Below are positions 40,536-49,487 of a DNA stretch of 64,000 nt, piece by piece. Each line of letters starts with the position of its first letter. Positions within the stretch are counted from its first letter, which is position 1. The DNA comes from Lentzea sp. NBRC 102530 (GTDB taxonomy: Bacteria; Actinomycetota; Actinomycetes; Mycobacteriales; Pseudonocardiaceae): assembly GCF_030269365.1 (NCBI RefSeq), contig NZ_BSTF01000011.1, positions 276,436 to 340,435 on the forward strand, given 5' to 3'. The translations under genes and the position numbers were made by a program. The notes under the pieces were generated by a model. The model made no database searches. It worked only from the letters and a program-made list of their open reading frames with translations, and was not told where the DNA came from.

Positions 40536-43301
40536 CTAAACCTCGGACGAGAGCATGTCCAAAGCGGCCCGCACCTCGACCGCGCGCGCCGAGTTGACCT
40601 GCGCGTAAAGGCGCAGCGCCTCCGTCAATTCCGCTTGTGCAGCAACCCGTTCCGCCCGCTGGAGCAGCACCCCGCCGAGCACGTGCCGCCCGAACCCCTC
40701 CAGGTACGTCACCTCGGCGACGGCGGCCTGGTCGACGACCTGGCGGGCGAGCCGCTCGGCGTGGTCGAGCGCCCCGGCCTCGAGGTGCAGCTCGGCCAGG
40801 TTCGCGAGGCCGCGGATCAACGCCACGGCGTCGCCGGAACGCCGGTACACCTCGACCGCGTGGGCCTGGTGGCGCAACGCCACGTCGACGTGCCCGCGGG
40901 CCTGCTCGACCTGCGCCACGTTGTTCAGGCCGTGCGCCTCGCCGACGACGTCACCGGACTGCTGCGCGAGCTGCACGGACTCCCAGAAGTGCAGCAACGC
41001 CTCGTCGTGCAGTCGCAGGCGGAACAGCACGTCGGCGAGCTGGGCGAGCGTCAGCACCAGGTACTGGCGCTCTCCCAGTTCGGTCGCGATCCGGTGCGCA
41101 CGACGGGCGTCCGCCAGCAGGACGGGCCGTCCCAGGCGGGCGTTCGTCGTGTAGGTCGTGTCCAGCATGAGGACCTGACCGAGGCGGCTCCCCGTCACCT
41201 CGGCCGCGGCCAGACCGAACCCGACCAGCGCCACCCACTCCCCGGTGAGCGCGCGCACCGTCGCGTAGTGGTGCAACAGCCGTACGAGCTGCCACACCTG
41301 GTCGTGCAGGCCCCGTTCGGCGGACGCGTGCACGACCGCGACGATGTTGGGCCACTCCTGGTCGAACCAGTCGACCGGGTCCTCGAACACGGGCAACGGC
41401 GTGGAACCGTTGTCCTCCAACGAGAAGTCCAGTCCGTCCCTGGCCGGCCGGAGGTAGCGGCGGACGTGGTCGCACGCGACGAGGTAGTAGTTCACCAAGC
41501 GCCGCAACGAGTCCAGGTCCGGCCGTCCGGCGCCGCGCACGTACAGGCGCACCAGCTCGTGCATGGTGAAGCCGTCCGGCCACGGTTCGACCAGCAGGTT
41601 CACCCCGACGAGCTGGGCGAGCCGCGACCGCGCCGCCTCGACCTGCGTGCGGGTCAGCGCGGCGACGGCGTGCGAGGACATCCAGCGGCCGGGGGCCATG
41701 CCGACGGACTGGAAGACCTCACCGAGCTCCTCCGGCAGGTCGCGGGTCGACAGGTCGAGCGCCCGCGACACCCCGACCCCGGCTTCGGGCAGGTCTAGGC
41801 CGCGCAGCCGGTGCTCGTCGTCGGCCAGTTCCCCCACCAGTTCGTCGACGGTCCACTCGGGACTGATCACGAGCTTGGCCGCGGCGACCCGCAGCGCGAG
41901 CGGCAGTCCGCCGCACAGTTCGGCCAGCTTCTTGGCCGCGACCGGGTCCTCCTCGGACAGCGGCCTGCCCAGCACGTCGTCGACCAGCGCGCGGGCCGGT
42001 TCGTCCTCCAACGGCCCGAGCTTGCGCACGCGGGCGCTGTTGGTGACGACGAGGCGTTCCATCTGCGAGCGGGACGTCACGACCACCACCGAGCCCGAGC
42101 CCGGCGGCAGCAGCGGCTGGACCTGCTCGAACGACGTCGCGTCGTCCAGCACCACCAGCACGCGGCGGCGGTTGAGCAGCGAGCGGTACAGCCCGACGCG
42201 GTCCTCGACGCCGACCGGCACGCCGTCCGCCGGCACGCCCAGCGCCACCAGGAACCGGGTCAGCACCTCGCCGGGTTCCTGGTCGCCGAGCGACGCGAAC
42301 AGCACGCCGTGCGGGAACATCTCGGAGTTCTCGTGCCCCCACGTGATCGCGAGGGCGCTCTTGCCGACGCCGGGCGGACCGGTCAGCACCATGACCGTCG
42401 TGGCCAGCAGGTTCCTGACCGTCACGACGTGGTCGAGCCACATCAGGTCGTCGTCGCGGCCGAACAGCCTCGACGCGGACGCCGGCAGCAACGCGGGCGC
42501 CACGATCCCGGCGCGGGGTGCGACGGGCCGCGACTCGACCGGTCCGATCACGCTCAACGACGGGTCGTCGCGCAGCACCTGCTCGTGCAACGCCCGCAGC
42601 TGCGGACCGGGGTCGATGCCCAGCTCGTCCACGGCCCGGCGCTGGAACCGCTGGTAGGCCTCCAGCGCGTCGGCGCGCTGCCCGGACCGGTAGAGCGCGC
42701 GCATGCTGTGCGCGACCAGGCGTTCCCGGTACGGGTATTCGGTGCAGAGGCCGCGCAGCTCGCCCACCAGCTCCAGGTGGCGGCCGAGTTCGAGCTCGGC
42801 GTCGATGCGTTCCTCCAGCGCCGACAGCCGCAGCTCTTCGAGGTCGGAGGTCATCGGGTCACCCGGTACGTCGGCGAGCACCGGCCCGCGCCACAGACCC
42901 AACGCCTCGCGCAGCAAGCCCGCCCTGATGGCGGCGGGCTTGCCGCGAGCGGACGCCACGAGCTGCCGGGCGCGGTGCAGGTCGAGTCGCCAGGGATCGA
43001 CGGTCAGCTGGTACCCGGTGGGCGTGGTGCGGATCGTCGCGGAGCCCGCGGGATCGGACTCCTCCAGCACCTTGCGCAGCCGGGACACGTAGCCGTGCAC
43101 GATCGTCCGCGCGGTGGCCGGAGGCGTGTCCGTCCACAGCGCGTCCACGATCTGGTCGATGGAGACGGGTCGGTTCGCCTCCACGACCAGCATGGCGAGC
43201 AGTCCGCGCATGCCGCGACGGCCGAGCTGCACGAGCCGTCCGTCCGCGAGCACCTGAAGTGGACCGAGCACGCCGAACTCGAGTCCGGTTTTGCTCCGCA
43301 T
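40536..43301 (-). CDS. AfsR/SARP-family regulator (BTAD, NB-ARC, TPR)
   Basis: This 921-residue regulator has an OmpR-like winged helix (about 5-100), a bacterial transcriptional activator domain (about 105-245), an NB-ARC ATPase with P-loop GPPGVGKSA (308-316) and TPR-like helices (about 690-910). This is the AfsR architecture, linked to activation of secondary metabolism and development. ATG at 43301 is chosen because AGGAGGGGC stands directly before it and the domain starts at once; the frame continues upstream to 43400 without support. It is divergent from the ADP-ribosylglycohydrolase gene. No biosynthetic genes are adjacent, so the target is unknown. Confidence 0.92.
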   Translation of the reverse strand: MRSKTGLEFGVLGPLQVLADGRLVQLGRRGMRGLLAMLVVEANRPVSIDQIVDALWTDTPPATARTIVHGYVSRLRKVLEESDPAGSATIRTTPTGYQLTVDPWRLDLHRARQLVASARGKPAAIRAGLLREALGLWRGPVLADVPGDPMTSDLEELRLSALEERIDAELELGRHLELVGELRGLCTEYPYRERLVAHSMRALYRSGQRADALEAYQRFQRRAVDELGIDPGPQLRALHEQVLRDDPSLSVIGPVESRPVAPRAGIVAPALLPASASRLFGRDDDLMWLDHVVTVRNLLATTVMVLTGPPGVGKSALAITWGHENSEMFPHGVLFASLGDQEPGEVLTRFLVALGVPADGVPVGVEDRVGLYRSLLNRRRVLVVLDDATSFEQVQPLLPPGSGSVVVVTSRSQMERLVVTNSARVRKLGPLEDEPARALVDDVLGRPLSEEDPVAAKKLAELCGGLPLALRVAAAKLVISPEWTVDELVGELADDEHRLRGLDLPEAGVGVSRALDLSTRDLPEELGEVFQSVGMAPGRWMSSHAVAALTRTQVEAARSRLAQLVGVNLLVEPWPDGFTMHELVRLYVRGAGRPDLDSLRRLVNYYLVACDHVRRYLRPARDGLDFSLEDNGSTPLPVFEDPVDWFDQEWPNIVAVVHASAERGLHDQVWQLVRLLHHYATVRALTGEWVALVGFGLAAAEVTGSRLGQVLMLDTTYTTNARLGRPVLLADARRAHRIATELGERQYLVLTLAQLADVLFRLRLHDEALLHFWESVQLAQQSGDVVGEAHGLNNVAQVEQARGHVDVALRHQAHAVEVYRRSGDAVALIRGLANLAELHLEAGALDHAERLARQVVDQAAVAEVTYLEGFGRHVLGGVLLQRAERVAAQAELTEALRLYAQVNSARAVEVRAALDMLSSEV

Positions 43302-43402
43302 GCCCCTCCTCAAGTGCGCTGACCTCGTCACTTCAGAAGGTGGGCGAGCCCGTGTCTCAGATACAAGTTCGGCCCGAGTTCGCGGGACGCTACTGTTCAC
43401 AC

Positions 43403-44437
43403 GTGCCGCGAGACAGGAATTCCGTGGTGGACCGCGGCGCCGGGTGCCTTCTCGGCGGCGCTCTCGGTGATGCGCTCGGAGCCCCCGTGCAGTACCTCGG
43501 CTGGGCCGACATCCAGCGCGAACACGGACCCGAGGGCGTGCTGGGCCCGCCCAAGCCCGCGTTGTTCACCGACGACACCCAGCTGACGTTGTTCACCGCC
43601 GACGGCTATCTGCGCGCCTGGGTGCGCGGCAAGCGGACCGGCGAGTGGGAACCGTCCGAGATGGTCTGGCACAGCTACCGCCGGTGGCTCGTGACCCAGC
43701 AGCAGCCCGCACCCGAACGCGGTGCGGTCGGTCTGCTGGCCGACGAACGGCTGTACGAGAGCCGGTCTCCCGGGTTGACGTGCCTGCGCGCGCTGGCCGC
43801 CGAGACACCGTCCACTCCGGAGAACCCGCACAACGAGTCGTCCGGCTGCAACGGGGTCACCCGCACCGCGCCGGCCGGGTTCGCGCCCTCCGCGGCGATC
43901 GCCTACGACCTCGGGTGCCGGTTCGCGGCGTTGACGCACGGCGGCACCGGTGGGTGGGTGTCGGGTGGCGCGCTGGCGTTGCTGGTCCACCTGCTCGCCG
44001 TGAAGGCGCGGCCGTTGCGTGAGGCCATCGACCAGGTCATCGGCCGGGTCCTGCGCGATGACACCTACACCGCGACGGTGCTGACCCGTGCCGTGGTGCT
44101 GGCTGAGGAGCACGACGGTTCTGCTCCGGTGCGCGTCGATCGGCTGGGCAGCGGGTGGACCGGGCCCGAGGCGTTGGCCATCGCGGTCTACACCGTGCTG
44201 ACGCACCCGAAGCCCTCGCAGTTCGTGGACGCGATGCGGGCCGCGGCCAACCACTCCGGTGGCAGCGACGCCACGGCGGCGTTGACCGGGAACGTCCTCG
44301 GTGCGCTGCACGGGACCGACGCGTTGCCGCGGGACTGGCTGACGGGGCTCGAGATGGTGGACGTGCTGGACGCGATGGGACGCGACCTCGGCATGTCCGC
44401 GGTGAACCTGGACTTCAACGAGGACCGCTACGCCTAG
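43403..44437 (+). CDS. ADP-ribosylglycohydrolase family protein
   Basis: This 344-residue protein of the DraG/ARH fold has GALGDALGAP at the N-terminus, the metal-binding TDDT in FTDDTQLTLF, and the C-terminal metal site region GGSDATAALTGNVLGALHG, where one of the usual Asp residues is replaced by Ala. It would remove ADP-ribose from proteins, nucleotides or nucleic acid. GTG at 43403 is the likely start; a second GTG at 43424 would remove seven residues. It shares its promoter region with the AfsR-like gene. Confidence 0.87.
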   Translation: MPRDRNSVVDRGAGCLLGGALGDALGAPVQYLGWADIQREHGPEGVLGPPKPALFTDDTQLTLFTADGYLRAWVRGKRTGEWEPSEMVWHSYRRWLVTQQQPAPERGAVGLLADERLYESRSPGLTCLRALAAETPSTPENPHNESSGCNGVTRTAPAGFAPSAAIAYDLGCRFAALTHGGTGGWVSGGALALLVHLLAVKARPLREAIDQVIGRVLRDDTYTATVLTRAVVLAEEHDGSAPVRVDRLGSGWTGPEALAIAVYTVLTHPKPSQFVDAMRAAANHSGGSDATAALTGNVLGALHGTDALPRDWLTGLEMVDVLDAMGRDLGMSAVNLDFNEDRYA

Positions 44438-44444
44438 AAACAGA

Positions 44445-44492
44445 GAAGGCCTGCTGTGTCGCGCTCCCGAATTCGCGACGCAGCAGGCCTTC
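44445..44492 (+). terminator. Hairpin after the ADP-ribosylglycohydrolase gene
   Basis: GAAGGCCTGCTGTGTCGCG pairs with 44474-44492 over 19 bp (one G-T pair) with a 10-base loop. It lies between two convergent genes and is the probable transcription stop. Confidence 0.78.
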
Positions 44493-44607
44493 CCGCACGA
44501 GTAGTTGGTCAACAGCAGGCCGGGTCTCGCCCCGAGCGCGAGTTCCGATCCAGCTCTTGATCAACGAGAAACGTGCCCCGGAGTCAAAGCTCCGTTGGGC
44601 GGGCATG

Positions 44608-45348
44608 TTAACAGATGTGTACGGGAAGTCCAGGGCTCGAGTACACCTGACGATCTTCGTCGACGATGAAGACCTCGCAGCCCTCCTGCTCCGCCGCCCA
44701 CTCGATCCCGTCCCTGCCCAGCGCAAACGCTGCTGTGGCAGTGGTATCCGCGATCGCCAGGTCGTCGGAGAGAACTGTGACCGAAAGAATCCCCGAGACC
44801 GGCTTCCCGGTGCGGCCGTCGAGGATGTGCTGACCGCGTTCGTACAACGCTGACGTGGCAACGGCTCCGTCCCGCACACCGAGCACGACGCTCAGCCGAT
44901 CGGCGAGATCGGGATGGCGAACGCCTACGCGCCAAGGCTTTCCGGGTTCCGGTTCACCCGACACGACGACGTCGCCACCGGCGTTGACGCAGAACGAGGT
45001 GCAGCCGCCGTCGCGCAGCATGTCCGCGGCCCGTTGCACGGCCCAGCCCTTCACCACCGCGCACGGGTCGAGGCCGCGGCCCGGCACCCGAGCGGTGAAG
45101 GCGCCGCCGGTGGACTGCTCGTACCAGTCGCAGAGCGAGAGGACCTCGACCAGGTCCGGGGTGAGCTCATCCCTGGTGAGCTCACCCCGGTCCAGCCGGG
45201 ACACCTCGCTGTCCGGTTTGAAGGGCGAGAACTGGGCGTCGGCGGCACGCAGCCACGCGAACGCCCGTTCGGCCAGTGCGGCGTCCCCGTCACGCAGGTC
45301 CACCGAGATCGGCAGGCCCATGATGTGCTCGACGCGCCGCACGGCCAC
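44608..45348 (-). CDS. apbE: FAD:protein FMN transferase (ApbE)
   Basis: This 246-residue flavin transferase attaches FMN covalently to Thr of target proteins. Visible motifs are the VKGWAVQRA Lys region for FAD, NAGGDVVVSG, and DGRTGKPVSG near residue 170 with the Mg-binding Asp. It has no signal peptide of its own, so export or a cytoplasmic site is open. It lies 2 bases after the gene for an FMN-binding-domain protein that carries the acceptor motif, an obvious enzyme-substrate pair. Confidence 0.9.
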   Translation of the reverse strand: MAVRRVEHIMGLPISVDLRDGDAALAERAFAWLRAADAQFSPFKPDSEVSRLDRGELTRDELTPDLVEVLSLCDWYEQSTGGAFTARVPGRGLDPCAVVKGWAVQRAADMLRDGGCTSFCVNAGGDVVVSGEPEPGKPWRVGVRHPDLADRLSVVLGVRDGAVATSALYERGQHILDGRTGKPVSGILSVTVLSDDLAIADTTATAAFALGRDGIEWAAEQEGCEVFIVDEDRQVYSSPGLPVHIC

Positions 45349-45350
45349 GG

Positions 45351-45848
45351 TTACTTCGCCCCGTCGAGGGCCGCCTGCAGCGACTGCTTGTAGCCCTCGG
45401 AGGTCGCGGTCGCGCCGGACACCGTGTCGATGTCCGCGCTCTGGGCCTTCAGCGCCGACTGCTTCAGCAACGGCAGCGCCATCCTGGTCGGGTCGGAGTT
45501 GGGGGCCCGCAACGCCTTCACGTCGACGATCTTCTTGCCCTGCAACGTCACCTGCACCTGCACGGTGCCTTCGGAGGTGTTCACGGCAGGCCCGGCCACG
45601 GTGCGGTTCTGCTGCTGTTGCTGGGTTTGCGGGGCCTGCTGGGTCTGCGGCGTGCTGCCGCCGGTCTTCGGCGCGGACCCGGTCGTCTTCGGTGCGGTGG
45701 TGGTGGCCGGCGGAACGGTCTGCTGTTCCTGCGCGGGCGGGGCCGCGACCTCGTTGATCTCACCCTCGTGCGCCGCGCCGGGCGAGTAGAGCCACACCGG
45801 GACGAGACCGGCCACGCTGAGCACCGCTACGGGAATTGCCCACTTCAC
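45351..45848 (-). CDS. FMN-binding domain protein with extracytoplasmic anchor
   Basis: This 165-residue protein has an N-terminal membrane anchor (about 3-21), a long Pro/Thr/Gln linker (about 36-88) and a C-terminal FMN-bind domain. The flavinylation motif SGATAT (144-149) should carry FMN on its last Thr, added by the ApbE encoded next. It would sit outside the membrane and pass electrons from the ferric-reductase-like protein encoded just upstream to an external acceptor. The three genes are spaced 2 and 14 bases apart. Confidence 0.88.
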   Translation of the reverse strand: MKWAIPVAVLSVAGLVPVWLYSPGAAHEGEINEVAAPPAQEQQTVPPATTTAPKTTGSAPKTGGSTPQTQQAPQTQQQQQNRTVAGPAVNTSEGTVQVQVTLQGKKIVDVKALRAPNSDPTRMALPLLKQSALKAQSADIDTVSGATATSEGYKQSLQAALDGAK

Positions 45849-45862
45849 GTCGTCGAACCCCT

Positions 45863-47221
45863 TCAGTTGGCCAGCGCGAAGCGCTCGGCGTGGATCTGGT
45901 TGGCGGGCACGCCCAGCTCGTCCAGGCTCTTGATCACCGCGCCGGTCATGCCGCCGGGGCCGCAGATGAACACGTCGCGGTCCTGCACGTCCGGGACCAG
46001 CGCGACGATGTTCTCCGGGCCGAGCAACGGGCCGTTGGCGGTGATGGTCTTCGACGAACCGGTGACGAGGCGCAGCACCGCGCCCTTGGCACGGGCCAGG
46101 CCTTCGAGTTCGCGCAGCAGCACGGCCTCACGCGGGTCGCTGACCCGGTAGAGCACCACGACGTGGCCGCGGATCTCCTCCAGCAGCGCGCGCACCGGCG
46201 TGACGCCGACGCCGCCCGCGACGAGCAGCGCGTTGGGCTTGGTCTGGTGCATGGTCGTGAAGGCGCCGTACGGGCCCTCGGCGAACACGCGGGTGCCGAC
46301 CTTGACGTTGCGGATGTCGGCGCTGCCGGTGCCCAGGGCCTTCGCGGTGAGGCGCAGGTACTTGCCGTTCGGCGCCGCGGACAGCGAGAACGGGTTGGCC
46401 TGCCACCAGCGGTCCTTGGTCACGAAGCGCCAGAGGAAGAACTGGCCGGCGCGAGCCCCGAGCTGGTCGAGGTCCTTGCCCTCGATGTAGACCGAGACGA
46501 CGTTGTGCGCCTCCGGCACGACGGCGGCGACGCGGAACTGGTGCTTCCAGTTGCGGTAGAGCGGCAGGAGCACGCGTCCGACGAGGACGGACCCGAGCGC
46601 GAACGCCCACAGGCCCCACCAGTAGCCGGTCGCGAGCGCCGACTTGCGGAACGTGCTGCCCACCGCGACCTGGTGCGAGAACGCCAGAAAGATCGCCACG
46701 TAGGTGTAGAGGTGGATGAAGTGCCAGGTCTCGTAGGCGAGCTTGCGGCGCGCGAACCGGGCCGAGACGATGCCGACGGTCATGATGATCGCCCACGCGA
46801 CCAGCGCGCGGAGGATGCCTTCGAGTTCGGTCGCCTGCCGGACGACCTCGGCGATCGGGCCCTCGTCCCCGGCGTTGCCGAACGCGATGAAGACCAGGTG
46901 GCCGATCAGCAGCCAGAAGATCGAGAAACCGACCCAGCGGTGCCACCCGGTGAGCTTGTCCATGCCCAGACGGCGGTCGAGCCACGGCAGCCGCGCCACC
47001 AGGAGCAGCTGGAACGCCATCGCGAGCGCGCCGTAGAGGCCCGCGAGCCGACCGAAGTTGATGAGCTTGTTGGACCCCACCCCGGCCGCGTTGAACAGGT
47101 ACGTCACGAAGGCCGCGTTGGCGAGGAGGAACACGTACAGGCCGGCTTTGGCCAGCACCTTGTGCGGCGTCGCGCGACCGGCCGGAGCCTGTCTCGCGGT
47201 GTGCTGCAGGGTGGTCGTCAC
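45863..47221 (-). CDS. Ferric-reductase-like transmembrane flavocytochrome with FNR domain
   Basis: This 452-residue protein has six membrane helices with haem-ligating His in GWHRWVGFSIFWLLIGH and HFIHLYTYVAIFLAFSHQ. A cytoplasmic ferredoxin-reductase module follows: FAD motif NPFSLSAAP, NAD(P) motifs VAGGVGVTPVRALLEEI and ICGPGGMTGAV. It takes electrons from NAD(P)H across the membrane. With the FMN-binding protein and ApbE it forms a compact trans-membrane electron transfer unit. The physiological acceptor (ferric iron, quinone, disulfide) is not evident. Confidence 0.9.
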   Translation of the reverse strand: MTTTLQHTARQAPAGRATPHKVLAKAGLYVFLLANAAFVTYLFNAAGVGSNKLINFGRLAGLYGALAMAFQLLLVARLPWLDRRLGMDKLTGWHRWVGFSIFWLLIGHLVFIAFGNAGDEGPIAEVVRQATELEGILRALVAWAIIMTVGIVSARFARRKLAYETWHFIHLYTYVAIFLAFSHQVAVGSTFRKSALATGYWWGLWAFALGSVLVGRVLLPLYRNWKHQFRVAAVVPEAHNVVSVYIEGKDLDQLGARAGQFFLWRFVTKDRWWQANPFSLSAAPNGKYLRLTAKALGTGSADIRNVKVGTRVFAEGPYGAFTTMHQTKPNALLVAGGVGVTPVRALLEEIRGHVVVLYRVSDPREAVLLRELEGLARAKGAVLRLVTGSSKTITANGPLLGPENIVALVPDVQDRDVFICGPGGMTGAVIKSLDELGVPANQIHAERFALAN

Positions 47222-47356
47222 GGCGGGCTCCTCGGTCGGGCGGTCTCTGTCGGTCGGTGTCGATCCTCAGCGGTCGAGCTGTGGCTCCCCTTTGCACGCG
47301 CTGTCGACTTCCTGTCGATCGAGCGCGCGGGCCACGGGGTGACGCACCATGAGCAC

Positions 47357-48055
47357 GTGGACAAGGGGAACTCGGTTCGATTGCTCGTCGTAGATGACGA
47401 GCCGCACATCGCTGACCTGGTCGCGACGGTCGCCCGGTACGAGGGCTGGCAGGCCGCGACCGCGCTCAACGGCGAGGACGCGTTGAGAGAGGCGGCCGAG
47501 TTCCAACCCGACATCGTCGTGCTCGACCTCATGTTGCCTGACCTGGACGGATTCACCGTTCTCGATCGAATGCGGGCGGCCGGCGCGATGGTCCCGGTGG
47601 TCTTCCTGACGGCTCGGGACGGCACCGCGGACCGGGTGGCGGGACTCACCAGGGGCGGCGACGACTACCTCGTGAAACCTTTTTCGGTCGAGGAGCTGAT
47701 GGCCCGGTTGAGGGCCGTGCTGCGCCGCTCGACCGGTCCGTCGTGGAAGCGGTCGGTGCTGAAGGTGTCCGACCTGGTGATGGACGAGGACACCCGCGAG
47801 GTCCGCCGCGGCGGCAAGCTCGTGACGCTCACGCCGACCGAGTACGAGCTGCTGCGGTACCTGATGCGGCGCTCCCCGGCGGTGCTGACCAAGGCGCAGA
47901 TCCTCGACCACGTGTGGGAGTACGACTTCGGCGGACGGTCGAACGTCGTCGAGCTCGTCATCTCGCACCTGCGCCGCAAGCTCGACGACGGCCGCGAGCC
48001 GTTGATCCACACCGTGCGCGGTGTGGGGTACGTGCTCCGCCGAGCAGCGGAGTGA
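47357..48055 (+). CDS. OmpR-family response regulator
   Basis: This 232-residue protein has a receiver domain (LLVVDDEPHIADLV, phospho-Asp about residue 55 in VVLDLMLPDLDG, Lys in YLVKPFS) and a C-terminal winged helix (TPTEYELLRYLMRRSPAVLTKAQIL...RGVGYVLRR). GTG at 47357 is chosen as the first start before the receiver domain; the frame is open far upstream, through the divergent ferric reductase gene, without coding content. It is followed 7 bases later by its sensor kinase. The divergent redox operon is a candidate target. Confidence 0.92.
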   Translation: MDKGNSVRLLVVDDEPHIADLVATVARYEGWQAATALNGEDALREAAEFQPDIVVLDLMLPDLDGFTVLDRMRAAGAMVPVVFLTARDGTADRVAGLTRGGDDYLVKPFSVEELMARLRAVLRRSTGPSWKRSVLKVSDLVMDEDTREVRRGGKLVTLTPTEYELLRYLMRRSPAVLTKAQILDHVWEYDFGGRSNVVELVISHLRRKLDDGREPLIHTVRGVGYVLRRAAE

Positions 48056-48062
48056 GCCCCCG

Positions 48063-49487
48063 ATGAGGTTCCGCTTGAAGCCCGTCCGCGACTGGCGGCT
48101 CGGCACCCGCCTCGCCCTGGGCCTCGGCGCACTCGCGCTCACGGTGTTCGTGATCGTCGGCTGGGTCATGGTCACGTCGATGAAGGACTTCCTCGACCGC
48201 CGCCTGGACGACCAGATGATCATCAGCCAGCAGGGCTCGGTCAAGGAGCTGGAGTACTACGGCAAGCTCACCAAGCTCCCGCCGGACTGGTTCGCGGTCG
48301 TCTACAAGATCGACGACGGCGAGCTGCAGGCGCTGCCGGGCGACCAGCAGCCACCGGACAGCGAGGACCGGGCGGAGTTCGCCGCCCTGGCGAAGAGGGC
48401 CCTGGTCGCCGACGAGTTCGAGACCGAGTACCTGCGCGACGAGGGCAAGTTCCGGTTGCGCGCGTGCCAGGTCATCAAGAACGAGTACATCGTGGTCAGC
48501 GCGGCCCCCATGCACGACCGCGACGGCACGATCTCGCAGCTGGTCACGGTCGGTGTGATCGCGTTCCTGGCCGCCCTGGTCGCGCTGGTCGTCGGCGGTC
48601 AGGCGTTGATCCGCAAGGGCATGCAGCCGTTGTCGGACATGGCCGACACCGCGCACGACATCTCGTCGCACGACCTGACCGACTCCGGCGACCTGAAGAT
48701 GCGCGTCGACGGCCGGGGCGGCGGCGTGGAGGTCGAAGAGCTGCGCGAGGCGTTCAACAACATGCTCGCGCACATCGACTCCTCGCTGGCTGCGCGCACG
48801 GCCGCGGAGCAACGCCTGCGCCGGTTCATCGCCGACGCCTCACACGAACTACGAACGCCCCTCACGTCGTTGCGCGGCTATGCGGACCTCTTCAAGTACG
48901 CGGCAGCCAACGAACCGGGCGAACGCGAGAAGCACCTGGAGAAGCTGCGGTCCGAGGCGTCGCGGATGAGCGTGCTGCTCGACGACCTGCTGCTGCTGGC
49001 CCGCCTGGACGCCGCCGAGTCCGAACCGCCGCTGCGGCCTGAGGAGGTGGACCTGTCGGTGGTCGCCGAGGCCGCCGCCGACGCGTTCCACGCGGCCCGC
49101 TCGACGCACCCGCTGACGCTGGACGCAGACACCGTGCGGATGACGGCCGACCCGACGCGGTTGCGGCAGGTGCTCGACAACCTGCTGACCAACGCGGCCG
49201 TGCACACGCCCGCGGGCACGGCCGTGACGGTGAAGGTGACGGCCGAGAACGGCTGGGCGGTGATCAGGGTGAGCGACACCGGTCCCGGCATCCCGGAGGC
49301 CGACCAGGCGCGGATCTTCGATCGGTTCTACCGCGTCGACGACTCGCGGACCCGGCAGCGCGGCGGCAGCGGCCTGGGGCTCGCCGTGGTCCAGTCGCTG
49401 GTGGAGGCGCACGGCGGCACGATCGAACTGGCGAGCAGGCCGGGGTCGACGGTCTTCACGATCCGCCTCCCCCGGCACGCGGCCTGA
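48063..49487 (+). CDS. Sensor histidine kinase
   Basis: This 474-residue kinase has two membrane helices (about 23-45 and 160-182) around an extracytoplasmic sensor of about 110 residues, then a HAMP domain, H-box DASHELRTPLTSLRGYA, N-box DNLLTNAAVHTP, G1 DTGPGIPE and G2 GGSGLGLAV. ATG at 48063 lies 7 bases after the regulator stop. The signal is unknown; envelope or redox stress is plausible given the divergent ferric-reductase operon. Confidence 0.93.
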   Translation: MRFRLKPVRDWRLGTRLALGLGALALTVFVIVGWVMVTSMKDFLDRRLDDQMIISQQGSVKELEYYGKLTKLPPDWFAVVYKIDDGELQALPGDQQPPDSEDRAEFAALAKRALVADEFETEYLRDEGKFRLRACQVIKNEYIVVSAAPMHDRDGTISQLVTVGVIAFLAALVALVVGGQALIRKGMQPLSDMADTAHDISSHDLTDSGDLKMRVDGRGGGVEVEELREAFNNMLAHIDSSLAARTAAEQRLRRFIADASHELRTPLTSLRGYADLFKYAAANEPGEREKHLEKLRSEASRMSVLLDDLLLLARLDAAESEPPLRPEEVDLSVVAEAAADAFHAARSTHPLTLDADTVRMTADPTRLRQVLDNLLTNAAVHTPAGTAVTVKVTAENGWAVIRVSDTGPGIPEADQARIFDRFYRVDDSRTRQRGGSGLGLAVVQSLVEAHGGTIELASRPGSTVFTIRLPRHAA

